From contig JALLBK010000248.1 in NCBI GenBank assembly GCA_036940085.1, forward strand, positions 1-22,396: a stretch of DNA of 22,396 bases, given 5' to 3'. A model generated the notes under the pieces. The model saw nothing but the letters and a program-made list of their open reading frames with translations, did not search any database and was not told the origin of the DNA. This document shows, one piece after another, positions 8,521 to 17,103 of the stretch; within the stretch, counting starts at the first letter, position 1, and each line of letters starts with the position of its first letter. The position numbers were made by a program, and so were the translations under genes. The stretch is from Discostella pseudostelligera (lineage: Eukaryota > Bacillariophyta > Thalassiosirophyceae > Thalassiosirales > Thalassiosiraceae).

Positions 8521-9369
8521 GTGGATGTGTTCACATTATTTCAAATAAGGGACCTGAAACGCGCAATCCACCTTTGGTGTACGAAGACTCGTTTTGGAAA
8601 GTTATCTGATGTTGGCAAGCTTCAGGATATTGTGGGCATGACTCCTCTTCATATTCTAGCGTGTTCTACGAAACATCATTTGGAAATGTATCAGCTGCTG
8701 GTAGAAAAGTATCCAGAAAATCTTGTTACCAAAGACCAGTGGGAGGACTTCCGCTTTTGGATGCATTGTGGTGTAATGCCCCGAGTGAAATTGTTGAATT
8801 CTCAGTAGAGAATTACAAGGTGTACCATCCGGACTATACAATTGACTGGGAACGTATGTTGGAAACATTGATCAGTCTCGGTGCACCTGTTCAGTTCCTA
8901 TGGAAATGAACGAGCTCTTATTCCCAGAGCAGAAGGTGGACGTGAAATACGTGGTACAGAAATTGGCGTATGGAAAAGACCACGAACTTGTGGAACTTCC
9001 AGAAGAATCTTTCCGATTTTTACTCCGTTCCAGCATCAAAAAGCGATTGGATTCCTTGGATGTCAGGCAATGGCGTTCAATATTGGAAAACAAGTCAGCG
9101 TAATGAGATTCTTGCCGTTGGATCTCTATGAACGTACACTAGAGTTGTACAACTTGCTCAACGTATTTGAATACCAGAACGAGGTCTCAACTCTGCTGGA
9201 GCTTGCTCTTTGGAATGTGACTATGGCCGATCGCATTCCCAAGAACAAGAAGGCAACGATTGACGATAAACACAGCTGTAGAAATCAGTCCCGCATCAAT
9301 TGTGGATCGGAGATAGTCGTTCCCAACGTGCTACCTTTTCTTTGGCGCAGATTTGACGGACCTCGATGA
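8521..9369 (+). pseudogene. Truncated, multiply frameshifted LRR-family copy (C-terminal half)
   Basis: The sequence matches the second half of the gene at 4169-5993 throughout: the ankyrin-like block GMTPLHILACSTKHHLEMYQLL, the WG-LPL motif, the CNAPSEIVEF continuation, the KKRLDSLDV-x-x-W segment and the ending INCGSEIVVPNVLPFLW. It is in three frames with at least three breaks. A single G is missing in tgggagg near 8742. One base is missing near 8893, next to a gap of about three codons. A further shift and stop occur near 9095-9115. All upstream LRRs are absent and no ATG begins it. It is therefore a decayed duplicate. The final frame ends at 9367-9369, convergent with the PAPS transporter 115 bp on. 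Confidence 0.9.
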
Positions 9370-9484
9370 ACAAGCGTCCAAATCTCTGTGGATGATTATA
9401 CATCGTACAAAGAATAGGAGTACTCGATACTACTGCATTTATTATCCGCATCTAAAACTCATCAGCTATACATAATATAGTACA

Positions 9485-12051
9485 CTAAACAGCATCGTCT
9501 CCCGAAACCTTGTGTCGTAGCTGTAGCGGTGTGACCCTCATGCCTCCTACTCCTCTGCCACCTCGTCCACCACTCACGTTGACAATTTCCATGACAACTT
9601 TGTGCTGGTTCTTGGCAGGACTATGATGGTTATGATGTTGATTTGGAAGGTGATGATGATGATGCCGACGTTTGCTCTCCCGCACACTCTTTGCCACCAA
9701 CGATGCAATGAATAGCAAGATTCCACCGATATGTTCCAAGGTGCACTCGTTACTAGGGAACAGAGCAAATGAAAGAAAGATGGTCGTTGCCTTCCGTGCC
9801 GTGGACGTGATGGACATGGTAAGAGCACCGAACGATTTCGTAATGGCCGCGGAACAGGACGATCCCAAGAATCCCGTCGTCGAGAATAGAACCAAGGTTA
9901 ATATCTTCGCAAGAATAGACCATGTCGGCACTAAATCATCGTCGATTTCCTTCATTGTTCCAGGTCGTGTGAGGTAGGCAAGTCCATCACGTAGATCACC
10001 CTTGACAGCGGCCGCGATACAAATGAAGAAGGTTGCAATGCTGTACAGATTGAATATGAACTCATCCTGCCCCACCGCGTACTGGTTCATGAGCGCCTCA
10101 CTCAAATTGCTAATCGCGCCGTCGCCCAACAGAGAGATGATTAGCATGATGATACCGATAGGCTGAAATACCGCAGACGTGTGGGCATCGGCGTGCATGA
10201 ACATGCCCAGTCCAGCAACCATGAGACCAACGATACCAAAGTCCGCCATACCGTACCGCTTCTTCGAAACGATGACACCAAATAGCATTGTGAACACGAC
10301 ACTTCGCGCCAGCGCCGCACAGCAAGCAACGTCGATGGAGATCACAATCAATGGCTCAAGTGAGAAAATTTGTAGACACCCGTGGAATGCAAAGCAGAAG
10401 CAGTCATAACTTACCGTGTGCTCTTCATAATCGTTTTAGCAGGATAATTGACATATTGCATTGCTAGATTTGTCATACCCAAATCGATAGCACGCAATAC
10501 CGATAGGCCAATGTAGAGTTCAATGGGGATGGACTTTTTCAATGATGTTGTTGGATCCGATGATGATGCCGATGGTCCTCCTCCTCCTCGTAGCTTACCC
10601 CAATTATTCAATCGTCGGAATTTGCGTGAAAAGAATGTCGTTCCTCCGCCACCAACGCTGGCAATTGGACCACTTCCGCCGCCACTAATAGCAGTGCTTC
10701 CACCACCACCACCGCTCATATCCAATCGACGAAAGAAGTACGATAAGATGGTATATCCCGTAAATTGCGCCAAAGCCAAGAACAATCCCAATTTGCGATT
10801 GCACAATGTAACACTAATCAATTCTTGCAAATATCCGTAGACTAATGAAAAGACGAAGGTACCCCCGGCACTGATTAGGAATTGCGTTCGTCGGGAGTAG
10901 GCGGTTAGATCCCATCCGAGGACGACAAATTTTGCAGTTGGGAGAGTGGTAGTAGTATTCGAATGGGTATTGGTGGTTGTCGTAGCAGTAGCATTTGATT
11001 GAGACGTAGCAGTACCATCATCGGAGGATGAGTATAACGGTGGTTTGGGTGGTAATAATGCTGTGAAATATTCCGCATCCCTGTTATCGTCGTCGGCGGA
11101 GGAGGATGATAAAGTAAATTGCATCTTCTGTCTTCGATTATTGATGGCCACAATATCAGGTGAATCCTCGATACTTTGCAATCCATAGGGCGGGTATTGA
11201 GTGTGGTTTGATAAGAGCTGCTGTTGCTGAAGAAGATACTGTCTATCCTCATAATCAAGGTCATCATCATTCTCTTCACCATCGGGAGATAATGCCAAAA
11301 AGTCATGTTCCGAGCCACCATAGAGATAATGATGATCACCTCCACCCCCACCGCCCTCTCGTTCCATCCTCTGCGCAACAAGCGGTCCAGTAAGCTCAAT
11401 CTCTCCCCCGGAATAATACTTTGACTTTCTTGCAAAAAAGTTGGTGGGAGTTTGTGACCCCAATGATCTCGATGAGGGAGATGACCTCCACGTATTATTG
11501 CTGGCGTTACTTCCCGACGAAGGGTGATGCAAAGATTGGGGTGGCGAGGATAATAGTTCCATAGCACGAAGTTGGGCGGCTCCCGCAGCAATGTCGGCAT
11601 CATCAAGTGAATGACTTCCTTGGATCTGAGGGTTCCACTGTTGTTGCTGCTGTTGTTGATTGTATTGTTGTTGCTGTAGTCGCCGATGATGAATTCTACT
11701 GTTTGGCGTCATGCTGCCACTCGATGTTTGTCGTCGATTGGGATGATGACGATGTCGTAACAATGGAGAGGCGAGGGTGCGATGACTAACCCAATCGTCG
11801 CTAAGGCTGCGCACGCCATTGGTTGGTGGGGGAATGTGGCCAGATTTTGGCGCTTGTTGATGTTGAGTCGGCGCAGGTGAAGTGAACTGGTCGACATTGT
11901 CGTTGGTGGTGCTGCCAATATTATTACCGAGTGATCGATTGCGAATAATGGAAGACGATGACGCTGCTTCTACTCGCCCAGTTGAATTGTCGCCAACATT
12001 GTCGTCGTCGTCATCAGCATAATAATCATTTACAGGAAGGGTTGGGTTCAT
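9485..12051 (-). CDS. 3'-phosphoadenylyl sulfate (PAPS) transporter, SLC35B family
   Basis: The gene has two exons: 12051-10415 and 10301-9485, joined in phase 2 to give 817 residues. SLC35B/UAA-family hallmarks start near residue 375: LGWDLTAYSRRTQFLISAGG, then VYGYLQEL, a DLGMTNLAMQYVNYPAK stretch, the junction MKSTR-VVFTMLFGV, the ADFG...GLGMFMHADA segment and TARKATTIFLSFALF. These resemble animal PAPST2 (SLC35B3) most. The family exchanges cytosolic PAPS into the Golgi lumen for sulfation of polysaccharides and proteins, which fits diatoms with sulfated exopolymers. The first 374 residues are unusual: Ser/Gln/Asn-rich with a polyQ tract and acidic stretches, and a Gly-rich insert (about 445-505) separates early membrane helices. 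A His-rich cytosolic tail follows the last helix. The family is confident; the exact substrate is inference. Confidence 0.92.
10302..10414 (-). other. Intron of the PAPS transporter gene (113 bp)
   Basis: On the minus strand the donor is ACACG|GTAAGT and the acceptor GCGAAG|TGTCG. Splicing completes an Arg codon (CG+T) and restores the family sequence KSTRVVFTMLFG across the junction. The downstream frame has no ATG at the exon start, and unspliced reading hits a stop at once. Confidence 0.9.
11638..11685 (-). repeat. CAG/CAA trinucleotide tract (polyQ)
   Basis: Interrupted CAA/CAG runs on the minus strand encode a Gln-rich stretch (QQQQYNQQQQQQQ) in the low-complexity N terminus of the transporter. 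Their length is likely to vary. Confidence 0.75.
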
Positions 12052-12801
12052 CTTATGTTAATGTTCGATATTGCCGACGGCATTTGTTTTTGGCTGAAAT
12101 GGAAATGACGCAAGGGAGGAATAATCCGTTGTCGTGACGTTGGCAAAATTCCTGGTTATACAAGATGATGTTTTAGACCGTGTTGATGGCTTCTGAATTC
12201 CACAGCCACAGTAGATTGACCACGATGATGTTTTCTCGCGACGCCGATTATGAATCGATGAATCGATGATGACGTCGGGTTTGTCGTCGTCGGCACCTTC
12301 GTGGTCGTGTTCGTGTAGGCACAGCAAGCTCAGGAAGGGTTCGAGTGAGATCGATGATGACTGCTGATGTTGATGTGTCGGTATTGATAGCAGCTATCGC
12401 GGGCTAGTAGAGATCACGGTCATGGTCATGTGGTCGTCCGAAGAATCGATTATCGATGAATGGAATGAAAATCGCTGGTGCGAACAGTGATGAGCGTTTC
12501 ATTGGCGAGCGAGCACACAGCACACACAGACAATGAGAAAGACTGGCCGTCGAACAGAGATTCTTTCTCTGGTGCTTTATTTCGCTTCCCACGTGCACCG
12601 TCCATCTGGCCGGCGTTGGGTGGCGGGAAAGTCAAGGTCTCCCGGCCGTCGGTTACTTCCACGTGTAGTCACTTTCCTTCCAGGTGATTTCCACGTGTAG
12701 TCTCCTTCCTGCCACGTGTAATCATAATTCTCGCACTTCGTCGTCATCGTCGTCGTCGTCGAACTCTTCAAGCTCCATCGCAAAATGCCCGTACTACAAC
12801 T
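12052..12801. promoter_or_regulatory. Bidirectional promoter region, PAPS transporter / DAG lipase
   Basis: These 750 bp separate two head-to-head starts. The half near the transporter has two TGACGT cores (12135-12140 and 12270-12275), resembling CRE-type bZIP sites described for CO2/cAMP response in diatoms. The half near the lipase holds four CACGTG boxes and a tggcgggaaa E2F-type core (12621-12630). A frame on the minus strand here (12058-12327) starts only at TTG and looks like 5' UTR. ATG 12785 begins an 18-codon upstream frame that overlaps and is out of frame with the lipase start. Confidence 0.6.
12590..12718. promoter_or_regulatory. Cluster of four CACGTG (G-box/E-box) sites
   Basis: CACGTG occurs at 12590-12595, 12660-12665, 12692-12697 and 12713-12718. 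The last three sit in a repeated context (cCACGTGTA followed by gTC or aTC). Their start-to-start spacing is 32 and 21 bp, close to three and two helical turns, so the sites would face the same side of the DNA. bHLH or bZIP factors bind this core. The cluster ends 84 bp before the lipase start, so the lipase is the likelier target. Confidence 0.65.
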
Positions 12802-15800
12802 ATGCCGGCCCTACATCTCTTCCATCGACGCACATTATTAGCCGGCGATGATTTGCAGCTGCCATCCATCGCTTGGGGGGCGAGCTTCGCCGTTCAGTTA
12901 TTTGGGTTCTTGCCGTGCTTGCTTTACTACACGATAGCGCTTCTTCTTTTGACTTCTTCCTCATCAACATCAAAATCGTTGATGTCGTTGTCGTCGTTGT
13001 CTTTTCCGGAAGAATATTTTGATGATGGCAGCCTCAACGATAATTTAGTCGTCGACAATAGACAGCTCTACTACGACTATTATTCCTCTACCAACGATGA
13101 TGCTGAAGATGCTTACAATTCCAATACCCAATCAACAATTATGCAATCGGCAGAATGCAACACTTCCACATCTGGCTACACCGACATGAGATTTCCACAT
13201 GTGATACTAGTCTATCTTATCGGGATGGCAATATATACCTCTACTTCAATTTACTATGAACGACGAATATTTCAATTATCATCCATAGGCACACCCACAA
13301 TTAATACACATTTGCGCAATGCACCACTTGCCAAATTGATCGAGTTCAAAATGACCTCCTTGGCTGGAATGAATTTCATTTTGCTTGTTCATGGAATTTT
13401 CATCACGTGCATGTTTGTACGGGAGTATATNCTTGGCTGGAATGAATTTCATTTTGCTTGTTCATGGAATTTTCATCACGTGCATGTTTGTACGGGAGTA
13501 TATTCAATGTTTTCCAACGATATGGTGGATAGTGTGGGCCAGTAATTTTCTTTTTCAGAGTGTTCAATGTTTACTGACTATGACAACCCTCGTATCACTC
13601 TGGAGGGTCCATCCCGTTACCATCGTGCCAGCATCATCCCCGTCCAACAATAACGTTACAACAGCTTCCGACTTCTATCAACGTCATCATGCAGACACCA
13701 CCATTCCCTTCCATCACACACACAACAATATCGAAATTGCCGAAGAAATATGGCGATCTCGATGTCAGGGATGTTGTCGTATCATGGCCATATCGACATG
13801 TTTTGTCTTTGGTGGACGAGGTATTGTGTCCCATGCTGCCGAGGATGGTGGAGGTGGTGGAGAAAAGTTTTATGGAGATATCGCTCGGGCATTAGCAGAT
13901 TACTTTGCCGACTTTGGAGATTATGACAATACTACTCTTGATGGTGGTGGAATTGGCCTCGATGTAGTCCCGAGCGATATTGGACTGGGCATATTATTAC
14001 TTCGGCATATCCAAGCTCAGCGAAAAATGTTGGCGCAACGAGATGCGTTGCAACAACGGGGACAGCAAATGGATGCAGGTGCAGTTAGTTTACGAGCATC
14101 GACAGATAGAAACACTCTCCTCTTTCGTAGGAGTACGAGCCAATTATCATCATCGCCAAGTGCAGACTGTGAATCCGCCGTTCCTCCTCACACTGAAGAG
14201 GAAGCTTACCGATCATTTTCAAGAACTGTCCTGTCTCCAACGAATTCGGAACATTATGCCCTCATAGAAGAGGGTGCACATTTTTCACGACATCAGCTGG
14301 CAATATACACGGTGAGGTGTTGTCTGATATTTTGCTTGCACTGCTGCCAGTTTCTCTCTAGCATCCTTCTCATATCACTATATATGTTTACTCAAAGTGG
14401 ATATTATACTATTACCAATTTCCAGTGTCTGGAACCTTTAGATTGATTGGCCGAAAGATCAGATCAAAGTTGAAACATAACGCCAATACTCTGAGAACCG
14501 AATCAAACGTTGGCATATCCAGAGAAACCAATTATACTGGTCTCGGTTCTGGTAACATTCAAGATATTATGAATCAAGAAACCATTGTGGGAGATAACTT
14601 TCTTCATTTGCACGAGGCCACGTTGCTCGCACATGCAAAATTGGCCAAGTCAGAAATTGCCTATGCAACCTTCGAATCGGGTGGGTTTTATGAAACACCG
14701 TATTGTATTGTGATTGATCGAAAGTGGAAGTCGGTGGTGTTGTCGATTCGAGGATCACTGACTCTGGAAGATTGCGTCGTAGATTGCCTACTAGACCCAA
14801 GCCCGCTAGAAGCACTTGGAGAGAAATACGGCTTCTCGGGTGCGGGACAGTACTGTCATGGTGGGGTATTGGAATGCACCAGCTGGCTTCACGATGATTT
14901 GATGAGGTAAGTGCCATCGTTATCGCCGCAGAGAGTTACACATGTTCCCCAATTCTCACTATTGTTGTGGTGTTCATTCTTTTTCGCAGGCACCGAATAC
15001 TTCAAACGTTACTTTTAGGAGACAATGCGGAGTTTTCAGACTACACGTTACGTATAGTAGGTCACTCGTTGGGTGCAGGAATTGGTGTAATATTGTCATT
15101 GATACTCCGAAATACCTTCCCGAACTTGCGATGCATTTGTTACAGGTGAGAGAACAATGCGTCTATTGATTTAATACATTAGCATTCCTGTCTGGACATA
15201 AGAGTTGTGCTTACTCTCTTAACAACTCAACACACATCTGAACTTACTAGTCCTCCGGGCGGACTCCTGACTTGGGATATTGCCACCGAGTGCTCTGAAT
15301 TTGTGACAAGCTTCGTCTTGGATTCGGACATCGTCCCTCGTCTTTCTGTTCATAATATGGAGCGGTGAGTGTTCATCTGCATGCCCTTCCACCATACTAT
15401 AGTCGAAGATCTTCTCTAATTTGCATCAAACCATTGCCCCGTGTCTAATTGGTTCAAAGCCTCCGCGATGAAGTGCTCCACTTGATTGCCAGGGTAAAAG
15501 TATCCAAATATGAAATCGCGCAACGTCTATTCCGGCATGGTGGTCTGTGTTGTGGAGAAGTCGAGTCAGACGACTTGGACTATTTGATACAACAGAATGA
15601 GGACATGCTGTATGCACCCGACACCATTCCCGAATCAAATTTCCTCCGCCAGCTACGTCAATTTGAGATTATGCAACAAGAACGACGAACGAGGCGAGGC
15701 ATTGCAAGATCGATTGCCCTGTACCCACCGGGCAAAATAATCCACCTTGTCAAGACATCTAGTCCAAAACGCAATACTTGCTGCGTCGGATCCGAGTCCT

Positions 15801-15946
15801 ACTACACCCCGATACAGAAGGAAAATGATGACTTCAATGAAATTGAGATAAGTCCCACGCTATGGACGGATCACTTTCCAAATCGGATGTGTAATGAAAT
15901 GGAACAACTTGCGAAACGATTTGGTATTGATGTCACGGTTGACTGA
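12802..15946 (+). CDS. sn-1-specific diacylglycerol lipase (DAGL-like, class 3 lipase)
   Basis: Five exons: 12802-14311, 14398-14906, 14990-15145, 15251-15364 and 15460-15946. Removing a 73-bp assembly duplication in exon 1 (see 13359-13503) gives 900 residues. The start MPALHLFHRR...GDDLQLP resembles animal DAGL N termini. Four membrane helices lie near residues 24-51, 132-150, 187-207 and 216-238. The DAGL-specific FYGDIARALADYF...DVVPSDIGLG block, the YTW-LYYY...TGTFRLIG-like block, RGSLTLEDCVVD and the nucleophile elbow GHSLGAG (S675) follow. DSDIVPRLS supplies D727 and WTDHFPN supplies H877, completing the triad positions known in human DAGL. YPPGKIIHL is also conserved. The enzyme should release monoacylglycerol and a free fatty acid from membrane DAG. 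It is convergent with NTAQ1 90 bp away. The long regulatory tail of DAGL-alpha is absent, so it is closer to DAGL-beta in length. Confidence 0.93.
13359..13503 (+). repeat. Perfect 72-bp direct duplication around a single N (assembly artefact)
   Basis: Bases 13359-13430 and 13432-13503 are identical, beginning cttggctggaatg and ending gggagtatat, with one n at 13431 between them. As written the 73 extra bases shift the lipase frame. With one copy and the N removed, the third membrane helix reads straight through into the fourth. Two contig ends that overlap by 72 bp but were joined by a gap character explain this fully. Confidence 0.95.
14312..14397 (+). other. Intron 1 of the DAG lipase (86 bp), with decoy acceptor
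   Basis: The donor is ACG|GTGAGG and the acceptor tttactcaaAG|TGG, phase 0. This choice yields YT-WILYYYQFPVSGTF, matching the DAGL pattern Y-x-W-x-LY-x-Y...P...G. A more pyrimidine-rich acceptor at 14424-14425 (tttccAG) would put exon 2 in the wrong frame and stop after six codons. Confidence 0.85.
14907..14989 (+). other. Intron 2 of the DAG lipase (83 bp)
   Basis: The donor is GATGAG|GTAAGT and the acceptor cattctttttcgcAG|GCACC. The intron is phase 2 and joins LMR to HRILQTLL. Confidence 0.92.
15146..15250 (+). other. Intron 3 of the DAG lipase (105 bp)
   Basis: The donor is TTACAG|GTGAGA and the acceptor cttactAG|TCCTCC, phase 2. The junction reads CY-SPPGGL, the conserved SPP segment just after the nucleophile region. 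Confidence 0.92.
15365..15459 (+). other. Intron 4 of the DAG lipase (95 bp)
   Basis: The donor is GAGCG|GTGAGT and the acceptor ttggttcaaAG|CCTCC, phase 2. The junction reads NMER-LRDEVL, aligned with the NLE-LK-R segment of animal DAGL. Confidence 0.9.
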
Positions 15947-16036
15947 AATCGCTATTCAATCAGTACAATACATAATTGTAGTTGTGCAAACTGATATTCC
16001 AATGCATGAGTCGATTATTTTTCATCATTGCGTTTT

Positions 16037-16918
16037 TCATATACTGCTGAACCGAGCACGGAATTCATCATGAGTCAATACTGTCCCCATTCGTTCATCG
16101 GTTGTCTTCCCATCGGACGATGACGAAGATGGAATCATGTCTATGTATTGCTGTAAATTGGACACATTCTCGTTCTTTTCCTCTGTCCATTCCGTCCTGT
16201 TCTCATTGGCATACATCACTCCATTCATTATTGGTGGATACTCTGGAGGACGAGCCAACCACATTCCGTTGGCGAACATGTGCATCCGATCCGAATAGAA
16301 ATATTGAAGGTATTGATGTGCAGGTATGACGCGAAACCGAGGATGGTATACTGTTGTTGTCATCTTCAGGGTGTCAGGACGAAATGTTTCATCGAGATAT
16401 ATATTGATGGGACATGGATATGGCAGCCATGAATCGACATCTAGGACTTCTGTCGTTGTCGTCTTCGCACATGAGTTTATTGTTGTTTTTTCAGAAGATG
16501 CCACTGCTGATGATGGAATAATGCTGCTGCTGCTGGTGGTGGTAGTTCTAATGACAATAACATGATAATCCCAAAATACACACTCATCTCCGAACTGAGC
16601 TGGCTTGGCACGCTGATGATAGAATGGACAACATCGAGCCTTGTTCGAGATGAATACGACATGATATTCATAGGTGCTGCAGTCTACAACATGAACATTC
16701 GTTGTTTCACCGGCGGTAGCGGTAGCAGAAGTTGATGACCCCACGAGATTCAGATGCCGGTAGACCACTCGCCATGCATTTTCCTCACAATAGCATGGGA
16801 CGCGCAGATCATGGTCGGAGGCTGATTGGAGGGCGGTAGTTTCGGCGCTCAAGGTCATGTTCATGTTGTCCATCATGTTCGTCCGTCTGTGGCACAACAT
16901 CATCATCATGCATCGCAT
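16037..16918 (-). CDS. NTAQ1: Protein N-terminal glutamine amidohydrolase (WDYHV family)
   Basis: 293 residues from ATG 16918; the frame stays open upstream but contains no earlier ATG. The family signatures are all present: PCYCEENAW (catalytic Cys equivalent to human C28 is C44), FISN, FWDYHV (His119), the D160-V-D162-SWLPYPCP segment giving the catalytic Asp, FRVIPAHQYLQYFYSDRMHM, and the EPPPPYP-like ARPPEYPPI near the C terminus. The enzyme deamidates an N-terminal Gln to Glu, preparing it for arginylation and degradation in the Arg/N-degron pathway. Odd points are a Met-rich N terminus (several ATGs within 15 codons, so the start is uncertain) and a Ser/Thr-rich insertion of about 30 residues between the catalytic His and Asp, probably a surface loop. 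It is head-to-head with the RSH gene and tail-to-tail with the lipase. Confidence 0.95.
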   Translation of the reverse strand: MRCMMMMLCHRRTNMMDNMNMTLSAETTALQSASDHDLRVPCYCEENAWRVVYRHLNLVGSSTSATATAGETTNVHVVDCSTYEYHVVFISNKARCCPFYHQRAKPAQFGDECVFWDYHVIVIRTTTTSSSSIIPSSAVASSEKTTINSCAKTTTTEVLDVDSWLPYPCPINIYLDETFRPDTLKMTTTVYHPRFRVIPAHQYLQYFYSDRMHMFANGMWLARPPEYPPIMNGVMYANENRTEWTEEKNENVSNLQQYIDMIPSSSSSDGKTTDERMGTVLTHDEFRARFSSI

Positions 16919-17103
16919 GCGCTCGGCAGAGTCGGCCGCAAGCTGGGGCACCGTCGACGGACAGAGCGCCAAATGGTTGAATTGGATCACATAGGAATGT
17001 AATCTCCTTGGATCTTTCCCCAAGAAGATTCCGATGCTTAAATGATTGACGCTACAATATTTAAAAATTGATTAAGAACATTCTGCCTTCTCTTCTCTCT
17101 CTC
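16919..17103. promoter_or_regulatory. Short bidirectional promoter, NTAQ1 / RSH
   Basis: Only about 185 bp separate the first ATGs of two divergent genes (273 bp if RSH starts at 17191). The RSH-proximal side has an AT-rich stretch (about 17055-17077) followed by a CT-rich tract (17081-17103). No defined factor site is evident. Confidence 0.5.

Noticed and set aside
10905..11606. Long minus-strand frame in the PAPS transporter exon
   Set aside because: It is a shadow in another frame of the low-complexity exon, without domains.
12058..12327. 89-codon minus-strand frame just upstream of the PAPS transporter
   Set aside because: It starts at TTG with no in-frame ATG, has no recognisable domain and sits where the 5' UTR is expected.
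13359..13503. Biological tandem duplication of a membrane helix in the DAG lipase
   Set aside because: The copies are perfectly identical, separated by a single N, and break the frame; an assembly overlap explains all three facts.
16919..17023. N-terminal extension of NTAQ1 from TTG 17023
   Set aside because: There is no ATG in the extension, and known NTAQ1 proteins have only a short region before CYCEEN.
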